From DATJGR01 sp032124855 (GTDB lineage: Bacteria; Pseudomonadota; Gammaproteobacteria; Pseudomonadales; Azotimanducaceae): DNA of 9,707 nt. A model generated the notes under the pieces. It worked only from the letters and a program-made list of their open reading frames with translations, had not been told where the DNA came from and did no database searches. This document shows positions 1 to 5,837 of this stretch, piece after piece. A program made the translations under genes and the position numbers. Location of the stretch: assembly GCA_032124855.1 (NCBI GenBank), contig JAQBCT010000335.1, positions 1 through 9,707 of the forward strand, given 5' to 3'. The stretch's first letter is position 1. Every line of letters begins with the position of its first letter.

Positions 1-203
1 CGGCCTCGGTGGCGGCAACCAAACGGTTGCTGTGGGAGGGGCTGACGAGTTCGGTGCCCGATATGATGCGCCGGGAAAATCCGCTATTCGCCTGGCTGGG
101 CAACCAGAGCGATGCGCGCGAAGGGGTGCAATCCTTCGTAGAGAAACGTCCACCGCGCTGGCAGCTGACAGCCGCCTCCGTGCCGCGGGATCTGCTCGAC
201 TAG
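1..203 (+). CDS. Enoyl-CoA hydratase/isomerase (crotonase) family protein, C-terminal fragment
   Basis: The gene enters from the left edge and ends at TAG 201-203; only about the last 67 residues are visible, in the frame of codon 3-5. The fragment has the usual C-terminal helices of the crotonase superfamily: an A-T-K-R-L-L segment, then S-D-A-R-E-G-V, then E-K-R-P-P-R-W. That SDAREG...EKRPP(R/K)W ending is characteristic of enoyl-CoA hydratases and related acyl-CoA isomerases, which act on CoA thioesters in the cytoplasm, typically in beta-oxidation. The oxyanion-hole and catalytic glutamate regions lie outside the window, so the exact reaction cannot be assigned. A GTG at 9-11 is in frame but is an internal Val, because the reading frame stays open to the edge and the homologous segment continues. 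The next gene on this strand starts about 120 nt downstream. Confidence 0.85.
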   Translation, partial: ASVAATKRLLWEGLTSSVPDMMRRENPLFAWLGNQSDAREGVQSFVEKRPPRWQLTAASVPRDLLD

Positions 204-311
204 GCATACCCAGCCCTGACGTTTTAATGGCGTCGCGGTGTTTGCTTCGCCCGAAATCTTTGTTCATGATTGGCCGCGCCATCACTGCAGCGGATGTTGC
301 GCTGCCTTCAA

Positions 312-317
312 AGAGGA
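312..317 (+). promoter_or_regulatory. Ribosome binding site that sets the HNH gene start
   Basis: AGAGGA lies 7 nt before the GTG at 325. It is the only good Shine-Dalgarno match near any in-frame start of this gene, and it favours 325 over the upstream GTG at 238, whose extra 29 codons do not resemble the family's N-terminus. Confidence 0.6.
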
Positions 318-324
318 TCCATTC

Positions 325-915
325 GTGCTGGCTACGTTGGCGGATTTCGAACGGGCGCCACGAATTTTGCGCCTCAACAAAGCGGGTCAGCCTGTGGAAT
401 GGCTGGCCTGGGAAGACGCCGTGTGCCTGTACGCGCGCGAGCTGGTGTTGTGGACCCTGGGCGATGCGGTGCTCGCGATTCGTGGCGGCCACTCGCGCTT
501 CGACGGTTCGCGTTCGCAGCTCGATATCCACAGCATCATCGCCTGCGAGGGCAGGGTGGTGCAGCAAGTGCGTCATGTGCCGCCACTGACCAATCAGGCA
601 TTGTTCCGGCGCGATCGCAACATGTGTCTGTATTGCGGCACGCATCACCAGGACCGCGATCTCACCCGCGATCATGTCGTGCCGCGATCGCGTGGCGGCA
701 ACGACAGCTGGGATAATCTCGTGGCTGCGTGCCGGCGTTGTAATCATCGCAAGGGCGATCGGTTGCTGCACGAACGCAGCATGGAATTGCTGGCCCTGCC
801 CTATGTGCCGAACTTCGCGGAGTACCTGGCGCTGACCAACAGCGGCCGCATTCTTGGTGACCAGATGGACTTCCTGAAAGCCCAGTTCGGCGCCGACAGC
901 CGACACCTCCACTAG
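325..915 (+). CDS. HNH endonuclease-family protein
   Basis: Predicted 196-residue cytoplasmic protein with a C-terminal HNH nuclease fold. With the start at GTG 325, two CxxC pairs at Cys101/Cys104 and Cys136/Cys139 form a probable structural zinc site. They flank an Asp116-His117 pair (D-H-V-V-P-R-S-R-G-G) and the N-x-x-x-A-C-R-x-C-N-x-x-K-G segment with Asn131, Asn140 and His141. This is the arrangement of the HNH_5-like, zinc-binding group. Residues 10-80 are a conserved N-terminal region (P-R-I-L-R-L ... D-A-V-C-L-Y-A-R-E) often seen in free-standing chromosomal HNH proteins of gammaproteobacteria; its role is not known to me. An in-frame GTG at 238 would add 29 residues but lacks a ribosome binding site. 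No restriction, phage or intron partner lies beside it, so the biological substrate is unknown. It converges with the M20 peptidase gene, leaving a 22-nt gap. Confidence 0.88.
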   Translation: MLATLADFERAPRILRLNKAGQPVEWLAWEDAVCLYARELVLWTLGDAVLAIRGGHSRFDGSRSQLDIHSIIACEGRVVQQVRHVPPLTNQALFRRDRNMCLYCGTHHQDRDLTRDHVVPRSRGGNDSWDNLVAACRRCNHRKGDRLLHERSMELLALPYVPNFAEYLALTNSGRILGDQMDFLKAQFGADSRHLH

Positions 916-937
916 CAGCCCGTAACAGCCGTATCTG

Positions 938-2341
938 CTACGTGATCTGATCCGCCAGCACGTGGGCCACGCAGGCCGTGACGCGTTTGCCCGTGCGGAT
1001 GTCGAGAAATTCGTTCGGTCCGTGGGCATTGGAGTGTGGTCCCAGTACGCCGGTCACCATGAATTGTGCATCAACAAAGCGGTCGCCCAACATTTTCAGA
1101 AAGGGGATGGTGCCACCCATGCCCATGTAACGCACATCGGTGCTGAAGTAGCGCTGCGATGCCGCGGCGTAGGCGCGCAACAGCGCGTCGCGCAGTGGTG
1201 GCGCGACCCAGCCCGATTGCGCGCCGTCCGAGGTAAACCTGACGTCGGCGCCGTTGGGTGGATCTGCCTCGAGCAACGCCTTTACGGTGCGCTCGGCCAG
1301 CAGCGCGTCCAGCGAAGGCGGCAGGCGGATTGAGAGTTTCGCTGCGGTATGCGGGCGCAGCGTATTGCCTGCTGCGGTGACCTCAGGTGCGCCGGATAGT
1401 CCCGTCACGCTCAGCGTGGGACGCCAGGTATTGTTCAGCACCAGTTCAACCACGTTCGCTGCCATGGGCGTCATGCCGGGCAGCCACGGATAGCGTCCTG
1501 TGACGAGTTGCCCCAGCGATGCCACAACGGCGGCTGCATCCTCGCGTGTGCGTTGGTCGATGGGCACCTGCAACGCATCGATCACGCGGCCGGTCGTGGA
1601 GTCTTCGATCCGCTCGAGCAGACCTCGCAGGATCCGAAAACTGGACGGCACGATGCCGCTCGCGGCACCCGAGTGCACGCCCTCGCTCAACACGCCGACG
1701 TGCAGCGTACCGATCAGCAAGCCGCGCAACGATGTCGACAACCACAAGTGCTCGTAGTCGCCGCACTCGGCGTCGAGACAAATCACCAGATCCGGCGTGC
1801 CGATCGCAGATGCGAGGTGGTCGAGGTAAGCCGGCAGATCGTAGCTGCCACTCTCTTCGCAGCCCTCGATGAGGATCACGCAGCGCGGATGCGCGATGCC
1901 TGCGTCCTGCAGCGCCCGGATGGCAGCGAGACTGGCGAACAGAGAATAACCGTCGTCCGCGCCGCCGCGGCCGTACAGGCGGCCATCCGACATGACGGGC
2001 GTCCAGGGCCCCAGGCCGTCGTGCCAGCCCGTGAATTCCGGTTGTTTATCGTAGTGCCCGTACATCAACACCGTGGGTGCATCTGCGCTGCTCGCCTCGA
2101 CCGTGCACAGCAGCAGCGGTGTGCGGTTGGTGAGCTCCACGATCTGATAGTCGAGTCCGGTCACGCCGCAGCCGGCGCACCACGCCGCCAACAGTTCGAT
2201 GGCGTCGCGCATGTGGCCGTGTTGTTGCCAGGCGCTGTCGAACATCGGCGATTTGTTGGGGATTTCGATGTAGCGACACAGCGCTGGAATGATGCTGTCG
2301 TCCCACATCTTCGCGACGCTGGACTCGATACTCGCCGTCAT
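938..2341 (-). CDS. M20-family metallopeptidase (dipeptidase/amidohydrolase)
   Basis: 467-residue cytoplasmic hydrolase of the M20 (carnosinase/ArgE/DapE-type) superfamily, which uses a dinuclear metal centre to hydrolyse amide or peptide bonds. Visible motifs: metal-ligand His96 followed by Asp98 in G-H-Y-D-K-Q-P; bridging Asp129 in G-R-G-G-A-D-D-G; general base and ligand Glu162-Glu163 in C-E-E-S-G-S; an acidic ligand around 190-195 (C-L-D-A-E-C-G-D); and the C-terminal ligand His440 in N-A-H-G-P-N-E. The dimerisation (lid) domain fits roughly residues 205-365. No signal peptide is seen. The start is ATG 2341, with GAGG at 2350-2353 giving an 8-nt spacer. The start overlaps the stop of the B12 receptor gene as ATGA, so the two are very probably translationally coupled and both lie under the cobalamin riboswitch. 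The family is certain; the substrate is unknown. Co-regulation suggests a link to corrinoid or peptide scavenging, which is inference. Confidence 0.94.
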   Translation of the reverse strand: MTASIESSVAKMWDDSIIPALCRYIEIPNKSPMFDSAWQQHGHMRDAIELLAAWCAGCGVTGLDYQIVELTNRTPLLLCTVEASSADAPTVLMYGHYDKQPEFTGWHDGLGPWTPVMSDGRLYGRGGADDGYSLFASLAAIRALQDAGIAHPRCVILIEGCEESGSYDLPAYLDHLASAIGTPDLVICLDAECGDYEHLWLSTSLRGLLIGTLHVGVLSEGVHSGAASGIVPSSFRILRGLLERIEDSTTGRVIDALQVPIDQRTREDAAAVVASLGQLVTGRYPWLPGMTPMAANVVELVLNNTWRPTLSVTGLSGAPEVTAAGNTLRPHTAAKLSIRLPPSLDALLAERTVKALLEADPPNGADVRFTSDGAQSGWVAPPLRDALLRAYAAASQRYFSTDVRYMGMGGTIPFLKMLGDRFVDAQFMVTGVLGPHSNAHGPNEFLDIRTGKRVTACVAHVLADQIT

Positions 2342-4233
2342 AAGGCCATCCTCAATCCCACGTAGCCCCGGCGTCCCGGCGTCCGATAGCCGTACACGTC
2401 CTGGTAGTTTTCATCGCTGATATTTTCGATGCGACCCGACAGTTCTAAGCGCGGGTTCAACTGATATCGGGCGGTGCAGTGTAGCAGCGTGTAGGCATCG
2501 AGGCCGACCCGTCGCGCCGGAAATGCGCCAAAATCCAGGTCGTCGTGGCCGCCCACGTAGGCTACGCCGAACTGAAAATGCGCGCGGTCGTTGAACGCCG
2601 CCTGGTCGATGACAACCCGACCGCTGTAGCTTGGTCGACGCAACTCGTCCTGACGCCCGTTCGCGGCGGGTTCGGTCGCACGCAGATACGTGAAATCGAT
2701 TTGTGCCGAGGTCTGCGCGGTCGGCTGAAAGTGCAACGCCAGCTCCACGCCATCGCGGTGGCTGTCGCCGTCGGCATTGCGCGAAGTGAAGCCGCCCTGG
2801 ATCGGGTCGAAGACGAAACCGTCGATTTCATCGTGCAGGTCGTCGCGGAATCCGGTTACGCGGACGTCGAACGACTCGTTGAAGCGGTGAGCGACGGCGA
2901 CCGCCAGGCTGCGGGAGCGTTCGGGGCGCAGCTGCGCATTGCCGAAAAACGTATCCGGGCTGTAGCCGTAGCGTTCGGTAAACGTCGGGTTCTTAGTGCC
3001 CGTGCCTGCGCTGATGTACGCCACCGTGGCCTGCGCCATGATTGGAATGCGCAAGGCGGCGCGGTAACTGTTGGCGTCGGAAAACGCGCTGTTGGCGTCG
3101 TGGCGCATCGACAGCGTGATACCGGCGCCATCCCATTCACCCGCGTACTCGGCAACGACGCTGTTCGTATGGCTGTGCTGATCCTGATTGGGATCGCCAA
3201 ACGGGCTTGCTGCCGCGCGCTGGCTGAATCCCTCCACGGTGTATTCGTATGCCAGCGTCGCGCGTTGTGCGGCACCCAACCCATCGAAAAACAGATCGCT
3301 TTCATACGTCAGACGCGTCTTGTCGCCGTCCGCCGCGCTGCTGCGGCTGCCCGCCTCAAAGGTATCGTTGGCCGCCGAGTAGTGCGTGAGCGCGACCCGC
3401 TGATTCCAGGCCGGCAGAACGAAATAGTTGGCGGTGATGCCACCCAGTTGCTGGCGCACGCGCAGCTTGAGATCGCCGTCTACCGGCACAAAATCTGGGA
3501 ACGGCGTGGGGTCGTATTCGCTGGTGGCATTCACCGCGTGCGCAGCGACACGCACGGCGCCGCGTTCGCCCTCGTAGGCAGCATTGATATGCACGGTCGC
3601 GTTCTGGTAGCCATCGTCCTCGCCGCCTTGCAGGGCGGTGTTCGTCCCTGCGGTTTCGCTGAAGCGCGTGGCCAGCGCGTAGCGTAAATCACCGCGGCCA
3701 TCGGCCAGTTCCAGCGCGGCGCGCTGCGTGTCATCAGACCCCCCTTCGATGGCTACGTTGCGGCGAATCACGCCGGCACTGGGTGTGGTTTCAATGTTGA
3801 TGACGCCCGCCAGCGCATCGCTGCCCCACAGCGCAGATTGCGCGCCGGGCAGAATCTCGATGCGCGTGGCGCCGATCAGATCGAGGTTGGCGAAGTCGAC
3901 GTTGGAGCCCAGCGCGGGGTCGTTGATGTCGATGCCGTCGATGGAAACACGCAGCTGATTCGCTTCGGCGCCGCGCAGGCGAATCTCGGCAACGCTGCCC
4001 ACGCCGCCCGACTGGCTCACGGCAAATCCAGGCGCGCCGCGCAGCAGATCCGCGGTTTGTCCAGACTGGCGTGCATCGATCGCAGCACGTTCGATGACCT
4101 GTACCGGCACGCTGGCTCGATTGAGCGGTGTGGGGATTCGGCTTGCGATGACCGAGATTTCTTCTAGGGCAGGAGGCGTGATTGCGGCGGCGGCACCGCA
4201 CACCAGCACCGCAGTGAGGGAAGACAACAACAT
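2338..4233 (-). CDS. btuB: BtuB-like TonB-dependent vitamin B12 outer-membrane receptor
   Basis: 631-residue outer-membrane receptor with a plug domain and 22-stranded barrel, expected to import cobalamin using TonB energy. From ATG 4233: a hydrophobic signal segment (about 1-17), a TonB-box-like E-E-I-S-V-I-A-S-R-I-P (about 24-34), and a plug (about 40-150) with R-G-A-E-A-N-Q-L-R-V, I-D-G-I-D-I-N-D-P, R-I-E-I-L-P-G and S-A-L-W-G-S-D-A-L-A-G-V-I-N-I. The barrel ends with N-I-S-D-E-N-Y-Q-D-V-Y-G-Y-R-T-P-G-R-R, closely BtuB-like. The cobalamin riboswitch just upstream supports the substrate independently. The start is chosen for GAGG at 4242-4245 with an 8-nt spacer. An in-frame GTG at 4296 would add 21 residues, including the only basic n-region residues, but has no spaced ribosome binding site. 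Oddities: the signal peptide from 4233 has no positive charge, and the last residue is Leu rather than the usual aromatic. Confidence 0.93.
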   Translation of the reverse strand: MLLSSLTAVLVCGAAAAITPPALEEISVIASRIPTPLNRASVPVQVIERAAIDARQSGQTADLLRGAPGFAVSQSGGVGSVAEIRLRGAEANQLRVSIDGIDINDPALGSNVDFANLDLIGATRIEILPGAQSALWGSDALAGVINIETTPSAGVIRRNVAIEGGSDDTQRAALELADGRGDLRYALATRFSETAGTNTALQGGEDDGYQNATVHINAAYEGERGAVRVAAHAVNATSEYDPTPFPDFVPVDGDLKLRVRQQLGGITANYFVLPAWNQRVALTHYSAANDTFEAGSRSSAADGDKTRLTYESDLFFDGLGAAQRATLAYEYTVEGFSQRAAASPFGDPNQDQHSHTNSVVAEYAGEWDGAGITLSMRHDANSAFSDANSYRAALRIPIMAQATVAYISAGTGTKNPTFTERYGYSPDTFFGNAQLRPERSRSLAVAVAHRFNESFDVRVTGFRDDLHDEIDGFVFDPIQGGFTSRNADGDSHRDGVELALHFQPTAQTSAQIDFTYLRATEPAANGRQDELRRPSYSGRVVIDQAAFNDRAHFQFGVAYVGGHDDLDFGAFPARRVGLDAYTLLHCTARYQLNPRLELSGRIENISDENYQDVYGYRTPGRRGYVGLRMAL

Positions 4234-4241
4234 GAGAAAAG

Positions 4242-4245
4242 CCTC
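4242..4245 (-). promoter_or_regulatory. Ribosome binding site for the btuB start at 4233
   Basis: GAGG on the minus strand with an 8-nt spacer to ATG 4233, the same motif and spacing as the downstream M20 gene. It decides the start over GTG 4296, which sits inside a perfect hairpin directly after the riboswitch. Confidence 0.55.
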
Positions 4246-4300
4246 GATGAGTCGCAGCGCCCCGCGCGACAGTGTCGAACTGGTGGCTGCTGCCACCTCC
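4246..4300 (-). promoter_or_regulatory. Possible expression platform between the riboswitch and the btuB ribosome binding site
   Basis: The 55 nt between the B12-box end and the ribosome binding site hold two hairpins. The first is a perfect 6-bp stem GGTGGC/GCCACC with a 4-nt loop (4282-4297). The second is an 8-bp GC-rich stem, GTCGC+GCG/CGC+GCGAC, with one bulged T and a GGG loop (4251-4270). Neither is followed by a T-run, so neither looks like an intrinsic terminator; control of translation is more plausible. I did not find a clear pairing between the GAGG and the aptamer. Confidence 0.4.
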
Positions 4301-4532
4301 CATTCAGGCCGGTCTCCGGACTCGTCGCGTCGCGGCCTGACGGCCGCGTGCAGGATCGCCTTCCCGTGCTAGTGCACTAGACAGTGGCTGGGCAGAGCCC
4401 TGATCCCTTCGTCGACTTACCGTTGCGGGGGCAGTATCGGCTTAGCTGCCGCAGTTGCGAGCAACGCACCGATTTCCCGATTATCCCGAGTCCGCGATCG
4501 GTTTGAACGACGCGTACTCGGGCACCCGAACG
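4301..4532 (-). promoter_or_regulatory. Cobalamin riboswitch (B12 element)
   Basis: Minus-strand leader RNA aptamer that binds cobalamin and normally lowers expression of the downstream gene when B12 is plentiful. Diagnostic parts in 5' to 3' order: a P1 strand CGTTCGGGT (4524-4532); GGGAAATCGGTGC (4466-4478); the hallmark CTGCCCCCGCAACGGTAAG (about 4415-4433); CCACTGT (4381-4387); GGGAAGGCG (about 4357-4365); and the B12 box TCCGGAGACCGGCC (4307-4320). The 3' P1 strand GCCTGAATG (4301-4309) pairs over nine positions, three of them G-U, with the 5' strand. It sits directly upstream of the BtuB-like gene, the classic location, and by the ATGA overlap should also govern the M20 peptidase gene. 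Boundaries come from the P1 pairing and are good to several nucleotides. Confidence 0.95.
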
Positions 4533-4539
4533 CAGCGGC

Positions 4540-4568
4540 AGTATACGCACAGGCTCGTGCGATCGAAC
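4540..4568 (-). promoter_or_regulatory. Putative sigma-70 promoter for the riboswitch-btuB operon
   Basis: Minus-strand TATACT at 4540-4545 matches five of six -10 positions and would start transcription near 4533, exactly at the 5' end of the riboswitch P1 stem. The -35 region (about 4562-4568, TTCGAT/GTTCGA) is weak, so the call rests on the -10 box and its placement. Confidence 0.5.
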
Positions 4569-4596
4569 ATGAGAGATGCGCGGCGCGATCATGCGC

Positions 4597-4614
4597 GCGC
4601 TTCAAGCGCTTCAA
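4597..4614. repeat. Tandem 9-bp repeat between the monooxygenase gene and the btuB promoter
   Basis: GCGCTTCAA occurs twice without a spacer (4597-4605 and 4606-4614); on the minus strand it reads TTGAAGCGC twice. It lies in the gap of about 95 nt, some 50-70 nt upstream of the proposed -10 box. It could be an operator or a chance repeat; no regulator is identifiable. Confidence 0.45.
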
Positions 4615-4627
4615 CGCCGCACGCACG

Positions 4628-5824
4628 TCATGCAAAGCCGCGGATTGCGTCGTAACTGTAAATCCAGTCGCGCTGTTGAGTGATGAGTTCGGGCAGCAGT
4701 CGACTGCCAATGCCCAGGCTGGCGTTGCGCTTGAAGCGCGCCCAGCGCGACGACGCGTGCAGCATGGCCAGGTTGTCGCGCGCCTGCTGTTGCATGCGTC
4801 GTGCACGTGGCTGCCGGTAGTGCTGATACTCAGCCAGCGCATGCAGTGGTGCGTCGCTGCCGTCGTCGAGCAGCCGTGCAAGCACCCACGCATCCTCGAT
4901 GGCGGCCGCGGCACCCTGGTTCAAAGAGGGCGGCAGCGTATGACAAGCATCGCCGATCAGCGCGACATGTCCCGCGGACCAGGTATGACTCACCGCCGGA
5001 TCCGTCACCGCCCACGTGGAGCACACGTCCACCGCTGTGAGCAGTTGCTGTACGTCGGCATGCCAGCCGGCGAACGCGTCGCGCAGCCGCTGCGGATCAC
5101 CCGCGCGGCTCCAGGCCTGCTCGCGCCAGGAGTCGTCGCGCAGCACCGCGGTGAAGCTGATCGTCTGCCCATCCCGCACGTGGCAATGCGTGAGATGCTG
5201 GCGCGGCGCGAGCCAGGTCGTGAGCGCCGGCGGCATGCGATCGCTGCGCAGACGGTTGCTTGCAACCAGCCCGCGCCAGCCCACATAACCCGTCAGGTGC
5301 GCCACACACGGGCCGTTGAGCAGTTCACGGATGCGCGACTGATTGCCATCCGCACCGATCAGCACATCGAACCGGCGGGTCGACGAATCGGCAAAGTGGG
5401 CATCGACCGAATCGTCGCGCTGCGTGAAGTCGATGCATTGCGCGCCGAACGTGATGGGTATCTCGCGCGCGACGGCCGCATCGTAGAGCAGCTGCTGCAG
5501 GTCGCCGCGCAGGATCTGCAGATGGGGCGCGCCGTAGCGCGCGCTCTGGCTGGCGCCGAGCGGGATGAAGCCGATGATGTAACTGCTGCGGGCGTCGCGG
5601 AAGTGTTGCGCGACGGGTTCAAAGCTCAGCGCCTGCGCGGCATCGAGCAGGTGCAGGGCGCGCAGGATCCGTGAGGCGTTGGGTGACAGTTCAGCTGCCG
5701 CCCCCTCAGCGTCGATGCGGGGCGAGCATTCAAAAATGCTTGCCTCGATGCCAGCGGCGTGCAATGCCAGCGCCTGTGTCAAGCCGCCGATGCCGGCACC
5801 GACGACGCCGACCTGCAGCGTCAC
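4628..5824 (-). CDS. FAD-dependent group A monooxygenase (salicylate hydroxylase-like)
   Basis: 398-residue flavoprotein of the PHBH/salicylate hydroxylase/UbiH class, which uses NAD(P)H and O2 to hydroxylate aromatic or polyene substrates. Motifs: the FAD-binding Rossmann G-A-G-I-G-G at 9-14 with an acidic residue (Glu32) ending beta-2; the conserved Arg106 in L-Q-I-L-R-G-D-L; the DG motif D-V-L-I-G-A-D-G (153-160); and the GD motif G-H-V-A-L-I-G-D-A-C-H-T-L-P-P (about 285-299) followed by N-Q-G-A-A-A-A-I-E-D-A. No signal peptide or membrane anchor is seen. The start is GTG 5824, 13 nt after the cysS stop with no clear ribosome binding site; no other in-frame start lies between it and cysS, so coupling to cysS translation is likely. 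The substrate cannot be read from the sequence. A ubiquinone-pathway role is possible but less likely than a catabolic or tailoring hydroxylase, because the protein resembles the salicylate/6-hydroxynicotinate branch. Confidence 0.92.
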   Translation of the reverse strand: MTLQVGVVGAGIGGLTQALALHAAGIEASIFECSPRIDAEGAAAELSPNASRILRALHLLDAAQALSFEPVAQHFRDARSSYIIGFIPLGASQSARYGAPHLQILRGDLQQLLYDAAVAREIPITFGAQCIDFTQRDDSVDAHFADSSTRRFDVLIGADGNQSRIRELLNGPCVAHLTGYVGWRGLVASNRLRSDRMPPALTTWLAPRQHLTHCHVRDGQTISFTAVLRDDSWREQAWSRAGDPQRLRDAFAGWHADVQQLLTAVDVCSTWAVTDPAVSHTWSAGHVALIGDACHTLPPSLNQGAAAAIEDAWVLARLLDDGSDAPLHALAEYQHYRQPRARRMQQQARDNLAMLHASSRWARFKRNASLGIGSRLLPELITQQRDWIYSYDAIRGFA

Positions 5825-5837
5825 GGCGGCGGCCGCA

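Noticed and set aside
238..324. GTG 238 as the HNH gene start
   Set aside because: No ribosome binding site, and the added Cys/His-rich residues do not look like the family N-terminus; GTG 325 has AGAGGA at ideal spacing.
913..940. TAGCAG/CTGCTA inverted repeat between the convergent HNH and M20 genes as a two-way terminator
   Set aside because: Only 6 bp with a 16-nt loop, overlapping both stop codons and with no T-run on either side.
2545..3687. A 380-codon plus-strand open frame antisense to the B12 receptor gene
   Set aside because: It lies wholly opposite a well-supported receptor, shows no domain, and long antisense frames are expected in GC-rich DNA.
4600..4605. TTGAAG in the tandem repeat as a -35 box for the btuB promoter
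   Set aside because: No acceptable -10 hexamer lies 16-18 nt downstream; the TATACT box is too far away.
4676..5674. A 332-codon plus-strand open frame antisense to the FAD monooxygenase
   Set aside because: No recognisable motif; the opposite strand has complete FAD-binding motifs, so this is a codon-bias shadow.
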